A stretch of DNA of 64,000 bases from a virus. The notes under the pieces were generated by a model. It was not told the DNA's origin, made no database searches, and was given only the letters and a program-made list of their open reading frames with translations. Every line of letters starts with the position of its first letter. Position 1 is the stretch's first letter. The stretch covers positions 23,903-87,902 of IMG/VR virus record IMGVR_UViG_3300037222_000116, one strand, 5' to 3'. The translations under genes and the position numbers were made by a program. Below, piece after piece: positions 1-7,708 of this stretch.

Positions 1-349
1 TCTCGAATGGCTCGTCTTCCGTCGCCACAGAAGGCGCGAGCACCGGAGCGACCATGACGGTGTGATTGCGCTGCGGCGCAGGATCGCCGTCCTTGCGCCC
101 GCCCGCCGCCGCCTTCGCCATCTCGGGCGTGACGACCGTCAGGAACTCTTCGCAAACCTGATCGAGCACGGCGAGCGCTGCCACTACACGAGCGAATAGC
201 TCGTGTTGCTCAACAGACATCGAATGGTCACTCGACGCGAGCTTGGGATCGTGAATGTCACGAAGCCGCTCGACCTCGTAGACAATCTGAGGATCGAGAC
301 GCTCACGCAATTCCATAAGCCACATGCGGCTGATGTTCAACGCAGGCAT
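1..349 (-). CDS. hypothetical protein, 3' end outside window
   Basis: The reading frame is open from an ATG at 347-349 to the window edge (about 116 codons), so the C-terminus is missing. It begins MPALNISRMWLMELRERLD, has a helical first half and turns Ala/Gly/Pro-rich near the edge. Its ATG directly follows the TAG of the DUF3310 gene (350-352), so it is the last visible member of the same minus-strand operon. I recognise no domain and cannot assign a function. Confidence 0.6.
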   Translation of the reverse strand, partial: MPALNISRMWLMELRERLDPQIVYEVERLRDIHDPKLASSDHSMSVEQHELFARVVAALAVLDQVCEEFLTVVTPEMAKAAAGGRKDGDPAPQRNHTVMVAPVLAPSVATEDEPFE

Positions 350-580
350 CTACGGAATCGCTTTCTTTTCGAGACGTGCGATCTCCCGATCGAGATAGAA
401 GCGGGCTTTCTGGAGGTCTTCAAGCTCCTTCGCTGGATTCTTCTTCCCGGCGCGCGCGATGTACTTGACGGCACTGCCGAGACAGAACCCGAGCGACCAA
501 GCCTCGATGACTTTGATGACCTCGTACACGGTGTCGCCACCATAGTACGAGGGGTGATTGACAGCTTCCTCCTTGCTCAC
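350..580 (-). CDS. DUF3310 protein
   Basis: This 76-residue protein matches the phage DUF3310 family: an N-terminal VNHPSYY segment, then YEVIKVIEAW, a GSAVKYIARAGKK core and a helical end with ARFYLDREI. The family is often labelled a nucleotide-kinase-like or nucleotide-metabolism protein, but its biochemical role is unproven. I chose the GTG start at 578-580 because it has a GGAGGG ribosome-binding site and overlaps the ThyX stop as GTGA. That coupling to a thymidylate synthase supports a job in nucleotide supply, which is inference. An upstream ATG in the same frame lies inside thyX and adds unrelated sequence. Confidence 0.85.
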   Translation of the reverse strand: MSKEEAVNHPSYYGGDTVYEVIKVIEAWSLGFCLGSAVKYIARAGKKNPAKELEDLQKARFYLDREIARLEKKAIP

Positions 581-1314
581 GATTTGCCCTCCATGAAGAG
601 AGCATACGTCCTCGGCCAACACGCCTTGACGATCTCGGCGACGGCCTCGGCATAGCAACGAATCTCCCACTGCGCGCCAGCAGCCATGCGAAGCGTCAGG
701 AAGTCGAGCCAATTCCGAAGGTCGGTCTTGGCGACCATCTTCGAGTAGCGCCCGACCGGCAGATGAACACGGGCCAACTCCTTCGGCACACCCAACTTGA
801 GCGCCTGCTGGTAGAGCGTTTCGGCCTCAGCATAGATCGCCTTCAATCGGATTTGAGACTCGACGCTCGGGATGTAGTTGACATCCGGCAACGGAACGTA
901 ACGCGCCGACATCTCGTTGTAGCTCTGCGTCCGGTGACGATGCCATTCGCGGAACACGAAGATCGGCGCTTGTACCTCGATATGAAGCTCGCCAAACTCG
1001 AAAGGCGTCGCGTGTCGATTTTTCCACATAAAATCGAGCATCGCGAGATCGCCGCGTGGGAACTCCTGCCAATCGTGTGGATTACCTGTAGGCTGCGATC
1101 CGATGCAGCACGACGAGTTTCGCAAGCCGTCTGCGCGCTCCGGTTCCGCTAGATCGCAGACTCGGCAGCGATGGTAAGCGCTCCACGACACGAAGCCGCG
1201 ACCGGTACTCATACGCGCCGCTTCCACGATAGCCTCGTCTGACCCCATCGAGGCGATTAGCTTCACGTAGCCGTGATCGAGGACTTTGATGGTGTCGAGA
1301 GTATCGAGGGGCAT
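577..1314 (-). CDS. thyX: flavin-dependent thymidylate synthase
   Basis: ThyX makes dTMP from dUMP using methylene-tetrahydrofolate, FAD and NADPH. The signature RHRxxSxNExSxRY is present (HRHRTQSYNEMSARY), preceded by HATPFEF and followed by PVGRYSKMVAKTDLRNWLDFLTLR, the usual C-terminal substrate region. The protein is 245 residues from the ATG at 1312-1314; a GTG three codons earlier is possible. Between MSTGRGF and the LDFMWKNRHATPFE helix sits an insertion of about 40 residues containing CxxC and a CC pair, which ordinary ThyX lacks. A 16-bp operator and promoter lie just upstream, and the gene is translationally coupled to the DUF3310 gene. Confidence 0.95.
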   Translation of the reverse strand: MPLDTLDTIKVLDHGYVKLIASMGSDEAIVEAARMSTGRGFVSWSAYHRCRVCDLAEPERADGLRNSSCCIGSQPTGNPHDWQEFPRGDLAMLDFMWKNRHATPFEFGELHIEVQAPIFVFREWHRHRTQSYNEMSARYVPLPDVNYIPSVESQIRLKAIYAEAETLYQQALKLGVPKELARVHLPVGRYSKMVAKTDLRNWLDFLTLRMAAGAQWEIRCYAEAVAEIVKACWPRTYALFMEGKS

Positions 1315-1325
1315 AGCGAACACCT

Positions 1326-1341
1326 GTAGCAGTCTTGCAAC
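1326..1341 (-). promoter_or_regulatory. operator/promoter of thyX (GTTGCAAGACTGCTAC)
   Basis: Read on the minus strand this is GTTGCA-N4-TGCTAC, matching the recurring GTNGCANNNNTGCNAC element. The right arm forms an extended -10 (TGCTACAGG), and TTGCTG lies 17 nt upstream as a -35. The thyX ATG follows 11 nt after the arm, leaving almost no room for an untranslated leader. Confidence 0.65.
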
Positions 1342-1358
1342 AGGACAGCAAGAAGAAA

Positions 1359-3359
1359 CTACTTCGTGTCGCCTTCCTGCTCTTCCTCGGCCTGCTCTTT
1401 CAGGTCATCGAGAGCTTCTTTCAATGCAGGAGGCAGCATGCGCAGGATCTCGGCTCGATACGCCCCCGACGCATCGGGCAGCGACTTGTCGATGGCCCGC
1501 CGCGGGTCGTGCATGATGTCGTGGACGACCGGCAGGTTGACGCTGAAGCCTTGGAAGTACATGAACGCGTCGACGACGGCGCTCACCACCTGCTCGGGCT
1601 TCATCAGCCCGCCAGCGACCGCCAAGCGCAACGCCTTGATCTGCGAGTACGAGTCGCCGAAGTACGGACGCTCGTCATCGGCGAGAAGATCCTCGGCAGT
1701 CCGACCATCAGCAACCGGCTCGTTGTCGTCGTCATCGTCGGGCAAAGGCGGCAGAGGCGCAGCAGGATGCGCTGCGCCGTTGGCACCATTGGCAGCACCA
1801 TTGAGTCCCGCCGCGGGCGTTGCACCATTGGCGGGCACCTGCGCCTGTGGCACACCACCACCCATCTGCCGCCGACGCAGCTCTTCGGCTTTCTTGCGAG
1901 CCGCCAACTCCTTCTGCGCCTTGCTGCGCTCTTCGGCGGTCTTGTGCTCGAAGTACGAACCGAGTACGCCGGTCACACGTTCCAACGCTGTCCCGCCGAG
2001 CTGCGCGATCATGGCAGCCGTCGAGGGTGCTCCGCTGTTGGCGGGACCGTTGAAGAGCTGGTCGAGGGCGTAGTCTTTGATCTTGGAGGCGAAGGGATCG
2101 TCGCCCTGAAGCTGCTTAAACAGCTTCATCATCTCCAGCATGCCGGGCTCGCGCTTGAGTGCTTCCTCGAAGACGCGGCGCTGCGCGTCCTGCGTCTCTT
2201 TCTGGATGGCGGTCATGCGATCGAACATCGACTGTGTCGCTGACTGGCCGAGAGCCTTATCGGCGCTGGCGAGCTGCTGCTGGATCTTGTCGGACTCCGC
2301 TTTGGCATTGGCGGAAATCTGCGCCAGCTCACGCCGGAACTCGGCTTCGCGCTGCTGCGCAGCAAGCGCTGCTGTCTCCTGCTGATGGCGCTGTTCGAGC
2401 TTCGCCAATTCGAGCTTGAAGTTGGACTCACTCTCGCCGTTACGAGGCCCTGCCTGCGCCTGACGAAGCTGCTCCAACATCTGATTGAACTTGGTGTCGG
2501 TGTCGGCTTTGTTCTGCGTCACCAAGTTCAGAAGCCGATCGAGGCCCTCGTTGGCCTGCCTGCGAATGGCATCTTCCCGCAAGGCAGCAATCTGCTTTTC
2601 GAGCAACTCGGCCTTGGAATCGCCGGGAGCCGCCAACTGCGGCTGCGTGTAGAACGGCTGCTGGCCCCAATTCCCCATCGGGGGTGACGGCTGGAATCCA
2701 TTTCCGTAGGGAGGCTGCTGACCGAAGCCGCCCATGTTCGGACTCGGCGCTGCGCCGGGCGTGCCGGGACCACACGGCTGGCCGTTGGGATAGTACCAAG
2801 GCTGCTGCGGCTGGCCGTTGTAGTAGTACGGCTGCTGATATTGCTGCTGCGCCTGATGCTGTTGCTGTTGCTGCTGAGCTTGCTGATAGCCAATTCGCTG
2901 CCACCACGGGACTTCAGGAGCAGGAGGCGGCGGCGGTGCTGCTCCGAACGGCGGCGTGTACCCCGGAGGAGGCGGATACGCATGGTTGAAGGGCTGCTGC
3001 TGGGGGCCGACCGGAACGCCGCCGTACTGACGATGAGGACCGGGGAAGAAGATGTCTCCTGACACCGAAGTCCCACTGGAATCAACAAAGGTCACATGGA
3101 AGTTGCCCCCACCGAGCAACTCGGGCATCTCACCCGAGGCGAAAGCAACGGCGGCGGCGACCGTCCAAACGCGCAGAAGGCCGGTGTTGGGATCGATCAG
3201 CGCAGGAACCACCTCGTTCAACGCCTTGTTCTGCCCGTCACGCCCCTGCCGCACGAACTGTACGACTTGCAACGGCTCCTTGAGGAGCGCGAGGCGTGCT
3301 ACGTCGATGTTCTTGGGGCCGGTATTGGCGGGGTTGGGTGTCTGCTTGGCGTTGGACAT
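1359..3359 (-). CDS. large Gln/Pro-rich coiled-coil protein
   Basis: A 666-residue protein of unknown function. Residues 1-110 look globular. About 115-260 is low-complexity Pro, Gln, Gly and Tyr (runs of Q and PPPPP). About 265-500 is strongly charged helix with many Gln, Glu, Lys and Arg, typical of coiled coil. A Gly/Ala/Asn-rich and acidic linker (PDDDDDNEP near 560) precedes a helical C-terminal domain. This layout suits a virion scaffold, tail or DNA-organising protein, but no family is recognised. The ATG at 3357-3359 (MSNAKQTPNPANTG) is preferred to an upstream in-frame start with an implausible Trp/Cys-rich leader. It lies upstream of thyX, 44 nt away. Confidence 0.75.
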   Translation of the reverse strand: MSNAKQTPNPANTGPKNIDVARLALLKEPLQVVQFVRQGRDGQNKALNEVVPALIDPNTGLLRVWTVAAAVAFASGEMPELLGGGNFHVTFVDSSGTSVSGDIFFPGPHRQYGGVPVGPQQQPFNHAYPPPPGYTPPFGAAPPPPPAPEVPWWQRIGYQQAQQQQQQHQAQQQYQQPYYYNGQPQQPWYYPNGQPCGPGTPGAAPSPNMGGFGQQPPYGNGFQPSPPMGNWGQQPFYTQPQLAAPGDSKAELLEKQIAALREDAIRRQANEGLDRLLNLVTQNKADTDTKFNQMLEQLRQAQAGPRNGESESNFKLELAKLEQRHQQETAALAAQQREAEFRRELAQISANAKAESDKIQQQLASADKALGQSATQSMFDRMTAIQKETQDAQRRVFEEALKREPGMLEMMKLFKQLQGDDPFASKIKDYALDQLFNGPANSGAPSTAAMIAQLGGTALERVTGVLGSYFEHKTAEERSKAQKELAARKKAEELRRRQMGGGVPQAQVPANGATPAAGLNGAANGANGAAHPAAPLPPLPDDDDDNEPVADGRTAEDLLADDERPYFGDSYSQIKALRLAVAGGLMKPEQVVSAVVDAFMYFQGFSVNLPVVHDIMHDPRRAIDKSLPDASGAYRAEILRMLPPALKEALDDLKEQAEEEQEGDTK

Positions 3360-3463
3360 TGATGAGTGTCTTACTGCCTGCGTCTCATCCTCGTCAAGCC
3401 ATACCCAACATACCCAACACATAGGGCTTGACCATCATCAGGCGCAACCAGTACAAGGCCAAT

Positions 3464-4066
3464 ATGCCCGTTCGTGAACTCACCCTCCCTCCCGGCGTAC
3501 CCCCGAATGGGATCTGTGGCACTTGCAGGTTCTTCGTCGATGAACCGAACGAGCTGATGGCTGAATTGGCCTTCATGTCGAGCCATGGCAACGGGCAAAA
3601 ACGCGGCTTCAAGTACGGCGAGCGCGTGCAGACTGGACGCAAGATGGTCGTCCACACGCGCGAAGGCACCAAGGAGAGCTTCGACATTCCTGACGGCGCG
3701 AAGGTCCAGACCGTCGTCGACGAGGTCGGCGACATCATGCGCCTCTTGCACGACCGCGCGCCGCAGGTGAAGGCATGGGATTGGGGTCTGTGCGAGCTGG
3801 GTGTCGTCGGCCTCACCGACCGTCGCGCCGGGCTCGGTCCGGTTCCGGGGCCGTGTGAACACTGGAAAGAGGGCACGGTCCTCGTCAACATCCGTCCCTT
3901 CGACTGGAAGGCCAAGATGCGCGAGATCCTCAAGGCCGGGGGACTCGCCAAGATCCCTGACAACGCGCCCTGCATCTGCGAGAAGGGCCGTGTCTTCGGC
4001 TACACGTTCGCCAACTGCTGCAAGCCGGTGCAGAAGCACCCCCAACCACCCACGGAGACACCCTGA
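3464..4066 (+). CDS. hypothetical protein with Cys residues
   Basis: A 200-residue protein of unknown function. It opens with GICGTCRFF (CxxC) and has later Cys at LCELG, PGPCEHW, PCICEKG and NCCKP, suggesting metal binding. The body mixes charged helix with a KVQTVVDEVGDIMRLLHD segment. The ATG at 3464 is chosen because its N-terminus is not biased and it follows a possible promoter region shared with the divergent coiled-coil gene. It ends TGATG, coupled to the next gene, and begins the 3.5-5.9 kb plus-strand operon. Confidence 0.7.
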   Translation: MPVRELTLPPGVPPNGICGTCRFFVDEPNELMAELAFMSSHGNGQKRGFKYGERVQTGRKMVVHTREGTKESFDIPDGAKVQTVVDEVGDIMRLLHDRAPQVKAWDWGLCELGVVGLTDRRAGLGPVPGPCEHWKEGTVLVNIRPFDWKAKMREILKAGGLAKIPDNAPCICEKGRVFGYTFANCCKPVQKHPQPPTETP

Positions 4067-4299
4067 TGGCAACCCTCCTCGAAACGGCCAAAGACCTCGT
4101 CGGCAAGGTCGAAGCGTGCAGCAAGACGATGCCGCGTGCGGCGCTGCGCCAACTCGTGCAGCAGGGGCAAGCGCCCGCGCGTCCCGACAACACGCTGCCT
4201 GAGCCGCTCTGGAAGAAGGCACGCGCCGTGTCCGAGGCGACCGCCAAGCTCGCCGCGGTCATCGACGACTTCAACGACGCCATCGGCAAGGTCGAGTAG
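4066..4299 (+). CDS. small helical protein
   Basis: A 77-residue, almost entirely alpha-helical protein (MATLLETAKDLVGKVEACSKT...FNDAIGKVE) of unknown function. The ATG overlaps the preceding stop (TGATG), so it is translationally coupled. Confidence 0.65.
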   Translation: MATLLETAKDLVGKVEACSKTMPRAALRQLVQQGQAPARPDNTLPEPLWKKARAVSEATAKLAAVIDDFNDAIGKVE

Positions 4300-4302
4300 C
4301 TC

Positions 4303-4641
4303 ATGCTCGCTCTCGTCACGTTCACGGCTCTCTGCACAGCAATCTATTACCTGACGTGCCGAGCTGCCATCACCGAGCCGATCTGGAAGCGCTATCCGGC
4401 GTTCCTCGACCGACTTGCCAGATGCCCAGCGTGCAGCGGTTGGTGGCTCGGAGCGCTCGTCGCGCTCTACGTGAGCCCGATCGAGCCACACATCACCAAC
4501 CACACGACCATCGAGCGCGCGATCCTCGGGGCGCTCTTCGGCCTCGTACTGACGCCGCTCGGAACGTACCTCGTCATCGTCGCACTCGAACGCACGACCA
4601 TCCCCGACCCCACATCATCGCAGGAGGAGCCTCGTGGCTGA
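4303..4641 (+). CDS. DUF1360-like membrane protein
   Basis: A 112-residue membrane protein. An N-terminal hydrophobic segment (LALVTFTALCTAIYYLTC) is followed by RLARCPACSGWWLGALVALYV, resembling the DUF1360 signature in which a Cys pair precedes GxW and a membrane helix. A third hydrophobic stretch (AILGALFGLVLTPLGTYLVIVAL) precedes a polar tail. DUF1360 proteins are common in phages and Gram-positive bacteria, and their role is unknown. It starts 4 nt after the previous stop and overlaps the next GTG by 8 nt. Confidence 0.7.
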   Translation: MLALVTFTALCTAIYYLTCRAAITEPIWKRYPAFLDRLARCPACSGWWLGALVALYVSPIEPHITNHTTIERAILGALFGLVLTPLGTYLVIVALERTTIPDPTSSQEEPRG

Positions 4642-5410
4642 GTGGGTAGCAACCAACGACGAGCTGAAGATCAAGCTGATCAACGCTGCCTACCACATCT
4701 TCGATGACGCTTACGCCAATGACCAAGTCGCCAACTACCTCGACTTGCCTCTGGCTACCCTCATCTCGGAGATGAAACGTCTGGAAATGTGGTGTGATGA
4801 GGCCCCTACCGAAGCCAATACACCCACGACAGAAGCACCGCCAACAGCCAACGTCAACGCCGCTGCCGCGCCGCCAGAAGCCAACGCCAACGACACCAAT
4901 ACAGCTCACACGAAGCATGCACCCGCCCCAAATGATGCTATCCCGCGGGCGGTCCTGCCGGTCGTTCCCAAGAGCAATCATTGGACAACCACGCGCAAGT
5001 TTGCCGGGCCTGATGGTGTGCGGCGCTGCGATTTTTTCAACAGCAAGACCAAGGCGTGCTTCCATTACTGGCAACTGCAAGACGGCTTGTTTTCCAGCCT
5101 GCGATGTCCCGGCGACAATGTACCTAGCGGGCTGAAGAACCGTGCCGCGTGGTTGCAGCGTGAGGAATTTTCGCCAACGGGCGAAGAACCGCGGGTTGGC
5201 TGCCCCATGCACCACGGCTACCCCGAAGTCAAAATCGAGCAACCCACACCACCACCACCAACAGGACGATCCAACCTTTCGTTGCTCCCAGCACGACCGA
5301 CGCAGATCCCGCACGTCACGCGTCCCGGCGAGGACGAAGACGAGAACGACGACCACCGCGGACCCGACGAAGAGCCCGAGGACGACGGCAACGGGAAGCT
5401 CAACTCGTGA
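4634..5410 (+). CDS. hypothetical protein with disordered linkers
   Basis: A 258-residue protein of unknown function. Residues 1-55 form a helical domain (NDELKIKLINAAYHIFDDAYANDQVANYLDLP) that could be a small helix-turn-helix. A Pro/Ala/Thr/Asn linker follows. Residues 118-200 hold a globular part with several Cys and His (RRCDFF, KACFHYW, RCPGD, VGCPMHHGY), possibly metal binding. The C-terminus is Pro- then Asp/Glu-rich and disordered. The GTG start overlaps the membrane-protein gene. Confidence 0.65.
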   Translation: MAEWVATNDELKIKLINAAYHIFDDAYANDQVANYLDLPLATLISEMKRLEMWCDEAPTEANTPTTEAPPTANVNAAAAPPEANANDTNTAHTKHAPAPNDAIPRAVLPVVPKSNHWTTTRKFAGPDGVRRCDFFNSKTKACFHYWQLQDGLFSSLRCPGDNVPSGLKNRAAWLQREEFSPTGEEPRVGCPMHHGYPEVKIEQPTPPPPTGRSNLSLLPARPTQIPHVTRPGEDEDENDDHRGPDEEPEDDGNGKLNS

Positions 5411-5802
5411 GTGAAGAAGCCCTCCCGAAGTCGTTTCTGGGTCGTGTCTGGTGGACGATGAACTACATCGCGTGGGCCGTGATGTCGTTCTTCGCCAGCT
5501 TCACGTATCCAATCCGCGCGACCCTCGCCCTGCGTGCAGCCGGGCAGGAAGAGCAACGAGGCAACTGGATCGGTGCCTATGCGTTCTACGCACGAGCGAT
5601 GCACTTCGTCATCCTGCACGGCCTGAACCTCACGGCGAGCCACAAGACACTGCTCAAGCACAACCATCCAGCTCGCCGAATCGCTTTCATCGAGAGCGAA
5701 CTCGCCAAGTGGACAACGCGCGCGGACGCCCTGTGGGCAGCTTGTGAGCACTGCCGCGAGCACATCCTGCAAGTGGTCAAGACCGAACGCGAAGCCGCAT
5801 GA
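5407..5802 (+). CDS. hypothetical protein with membrane-associated N-terminus
   Basis: A 131-residue protein of unknown function. It has a hydrophobic aromatic stretch near residues 10-35 (VWWTMNYIAWAVMSFFASFTYPI), then helical, charged sequence with a CEHC pair (AACEHCREHI) near the end. The GTG overlaps the previous stop as GTGA. It could be a small inner-membrane protein. Confidence 0.6.
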   Translation: MSEEALPKSFLGRVWWTMNYIAWAVMSFFASFTYPIRATLALRAAGQEEQRGNWIGAYAFYARAMHFVILHGLNLTASHKTLLKHNHPARRIAFIESELAKWTTRADALWAACEHCREHILQVVKTEREAA

Positions 5803-5921
5803 TTCACGTTCTCCACAAGCTCGCCATCGCGGCCTGCGTGTCCTGCCTGACCATCTGCATCAGCACTTGCCCGAGTGGCCTCTGCCGCAAGTGCTGTCGC
5901 AAGCAATGCCCCAACGGGTAG
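5799..5921 (+). CDS. 40-residue Cys-rich microprotein
   Basis: The ATG overlaps the previous TGA (ATGA). The product starts MIHVLHKLAIAACVSC, ends CRKQCPNG and contains eight Cys in its last 30 residues. The N-terminal half looks like a signal or membrane-inserting segment. Function is unknown; a disulfide-rich secreted or metal-binding peptide is possible. Its stop codon lies inside the next gene's operator. Confidence 0.5.
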   Translation: MIHVLHKLAIAACVSCLTICISTCPSGLCRKCCRKQCPNG

Positions 5922-5933
5922 CAGTTCTGCTAC
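5918..5933 (+). promoter_or_regulatory. operator/promoter (GTAGCAGTTCTGCTAC)
   Basis: A perfect inverted repeat with 7-bp arms (GTAGCAG, TT, CTGCTAC). The right arm doubles as an extended -10, TGCTACAGT, and the next ATG lies 12 nt downstream. It is the cleanest copy of the operator seen upstream of several genes in this window. Confidence 0.65.
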
Positions 5934-5945
5934 AGTCTTGCTCCC

Positions 5946-6206
5946 ATGTCAGCCCGAGCCAAGCAGCGCCGTCGCCTCGAACGAGTCCAACTCTTCGGCA
6001 ACGGCTACCGCATCAAGTTCAACTACGGCAGCGAGAAGGATGGCTCACTCGCGGCGCTGACCGACTTCCTGCTCGACCACTTCGGCACCGCTGCACTTGT
6101 CCGACGCGCAACATGGGAAGAGGGCCGTTATGAAATTCTAGACAACATACACGGGGCCGTCCTATGCTCCCTCTATCGACGTCCACTGACTCGGAGCACA
6201 CCATGA
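5946..6206 (+). CDS. small basic hypothetical protein
   Basis: An 86-residue protein of unknown function. The start is very basic (MSARAKQRRRLERVQ), followed by a beta-rich segment with YRIKFNYG and a helical LAALTDFLLDHF. The ATG sits 12 nt after the operator without a clear ribosome-binding site, so translation may be leaderless. Its stop abuts the structured RNA candidate. Confidence 0.55.
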   Translation: MSARAKQRRRLERVQLFGNGYRIKFNYGSEKDGSLAALTDFLLDHFGTAALVRRATWEEGRYEILDNIHGAVLCSLYRRPLTRSTP

Positions 6207-6254
6207 CGCGAGGGCGGTGAAAGACCGCTCGGTGAGAGAGCAACCTCACTCGCG
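6207..6254 (+). ncRNA. possible three-way-junction RNA element
   Basis: A closing stem (6207-6211 with 6250-6254) encloses two hairpins: GCGGT/ACCGC (6214-6218 with 6224-6228) and GTGAG/CTCAC (6232-6236 with 6245-6249). It starts just after the stop of the 5946 gene and lies about 40 nt before a terminator-like hairpin. It could be a small RNA or a 3' UTR structure. This is read from base-pairing only. Confidence 0.35.
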
Positions 6255-6295
6255 ACCATACATGCAGTAACCACATCCTCGAAAATCCCCACGAG

Positions 6296-6321
6296 CCCGT
6301 CGATGGTCAGTCATCGGCGGG
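6296..6321 (+). terminator. rho-independent terminator-like hairpin
   Basis: A 10-bp stem (CCCGTCGATG paired with CATCGGCGGG, one G-U pair) with a 6-nt loop, followed by TTTCGTATTT. It would end the plus-strand operon that begins near 3.5 kb. Confidence 0.55.
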
Positions 6322-6438
6322 TTTCGTATTTCAAAGAGCTTGACGACGGAATCGAGATCCGAGTAGGACTTCTCTCGTTGCAAAGAGCGCGGCTTTGGTC
6401 ATCACCCAGCGAAGCGGCACCCGGCACGGCGAGTCAGA

Positions 6439-6460
6439 GGGCGAGCAGAGATGCTCGCCC
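6439..6460. terminator. hairpin between convergent genes
   Basis: A perfect 9-bp stem (GGGCGAGCA / TGCTCGCCC) with loop GAGA, followed by TTT on the plus strand. It lies between the plus operon and the convergent minus genes. The remaining sequence of the 6207-6568 gap shows no supported gene. Confidence 0.45.
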
Positions 6461-6568
6461 TTTGGCTTTCAGAGACGAACTACGATACAAGAGCAGTCGA
6501 GGCCAAAGCCGCTCATACAGCGCCCCACCGAAGCCATATGCTGACTCTCAGCATGTCCGCAAAGACAA

Positions 6569-6838
6569 TCAGCCATCGGCGACCTCGGTCAAAGACGCCC
6601 CGCTACGAGCCCACTCGGGAGCTTCTTCCAGACCCTTCCCCACGCGCTCTCCGTGCCTGTAGGCGCTCTCGAACGTCTCGATGAAGCACGAGGGGATGTC
6701 AATTCCTCGCGGCGCTCCTGCGAAGCCGCGCAGGTATCCAACCATGTAGACCGACGGGTTGTTCTTTGTCCTCGCCTCGTCGACGTCTTTGACCAGCGCC
6801 TCGATGTCGATGCTGAAGTGGATCTCTCGCGCCGCCAT
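6569..6838 (-). CDS. hypothetical protein
   Basis: An 89-residue protein of unknown function (MAAREIHFSIDIEALVKDVDEARTK...). It has a beta start, an amphipathic helix and a GYLRGFAGAP segment. Its ATG overlaps the stop of the upstream HTH gene (ATGA), so the two are co-translated. Confidence 0.6.
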   Translation of the reverse strand: MAAREIHFSIDIEALVKDVDEARTKNNPSVYMVGYLRGFAGAPRGIDIPSCFIETFESAYRHGERVGKGLEEAPEWARSGASLTEVADG

Positions 6839-7275
6839 CAGTCGTTGTCCCGAGGCGCATCGTCATCGTCTTCGTCGGTGGGAGACGGCGAGATAACCGC
6901 GCCGAGCGGAGGCAGAGGCCACAAGTTACGCTGCTTGAGCATGGTCCCGCAGCGGGACTCCATGAACTCCGCACCTTCGAGAAGCAGCATGGATCGAGCC
7001 TCTGCCACCAACGTTGCGTCGTCGTGCTTCTGAAAAGCCTGCCATGCACGATATTCCTCGTCGGTGGCGACCTTCTCGACCCATTCAGCACCACCAAGAG
7101 AGTCTGTCTTGGCCTTGCGAATGAAGGCGTCGATGTCGTCGCTGTCATAGCGAACCGCCCGCGGAGGCACGCGGATGTGTGGGAACGACAACTTCTTGTC
7201 GAGCCGCGCCAACATCAACGATCGGTACGAGATCCCGAGGCGCGCTGCGGCCTCACGTTCACTGATGAGTGCCAT
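6838..7275 (-). CDS. excisionase/MerR-like HTH protein
   Basis: A 145-residue protein. Residues 1-50 (ISEREAAARLGISYRSLMLARLDKKLSFPHIRV...VRYDSDDIDAFI) match the HTH_17/MerR-like winged helix of phage excisionases and small regulators. The rest is helical with an acidic tail. The ATG at 7273-7275 has a GAGGAG ribosome-binding site. It sits directly beside the origin-like region and has an operator-like repeat about 50 nt upstream, so it may regulate replication or recombination genes. Confidence 0.7.
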   Translation of the reverse strand: MALISEREAAARLGISYRSLMLARLDKKLSFPHIRVPPRAVRYDSDDIDAFIRKAKTDSLGGAEWVEKVATDEEYRAWQAFQKHDDATLVAEARSMLLLEGAEFMESRCGTMLKQRNLWPLPPLGAVISPSPTDEDDDDAPRDND

Positions 7276-7323
7276 TTGAATGCTCCTCTGCGAAAACCGC
7301 AAGTTCTCCACCTTCACACGCCA

Positions 7324-7339
7324 GTAGCAAAACAGCAAC
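7324..7339 (-). promoter_or_regulatory. operator-like repeat, one mismatch
   Basis: On the minus strand this reads GTTGCTGTTTTGCTAC, one base off the GTNGCANNNNTGCNAC consensus. It precedes the HTH gene. Confidence 0.4.
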
Positions 7340-7411
7340 AAAAAAACGACACGGCTTGCTACTTGTTCATGCGCCTTGGTCCACCGCTCGCACGGCGCTG
7401 GCCTAAGACAA

Positions 7412-7654
7412 CCAAAGGTTTTCAAAATAGGGCGTTTTGGTGAAAACCTTTTTTCCGTTTGTGTTCCATCAAGTTACACCACCAACTACCAAAGGTTTTC
7501 AGGTTTTCATCGAATAAAAGTGGTCTAGGATCAGAGGTACTTGTATGACAAACTCGTAATTAGCTTTAGAGGACCGAAAAACACAAAATACGAGTTTGTT
7601 ATGCAAGTACCTCTCTGTAGAGAGAAGTTATGCAGGCGTGAAAACCTGAAAACC
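7412..7654. other. putative replication origin: AT-rich region with iterons
   Basis: The 7276-7708 gap is strikingly AT-rich compared with its surroundings. The octamer GGTTTTCA occurs directly at 7417-7424, 7494-7501 and 7502-7509, and inverted as TGAAAACC at 7441-7448, 7639-7646 and 7647-7654. Two copies extend to CCAAAGGTTTTCA (7412, 7489). They flank a long inverted repeat at 7533-7614. The location between the primase-helicase gene and a small HTH protein is typical of phage and plasmid origins. Function is inferred. Confidence 0.5.
7533..7614. repeat. 26-bp imperfect inverted repeat
   Basis: Arms 7533-7558 and 7589-7614 pair at 24 of 26 positions, separated by 30 nt. The outer edges begin AGAGGTACTTG and end CAAGTACCTCT. 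On single-stranded DNA or RNA this would form a strong hairpin, and it lies inside the iteron region. Confidence 0.85.
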
Positions 7655-7708
7655 TTGAATGAAATCGCGGAAACGACGAAAAAGTTGAAAAGCTTTTGAA
7701 AAGCTTAC

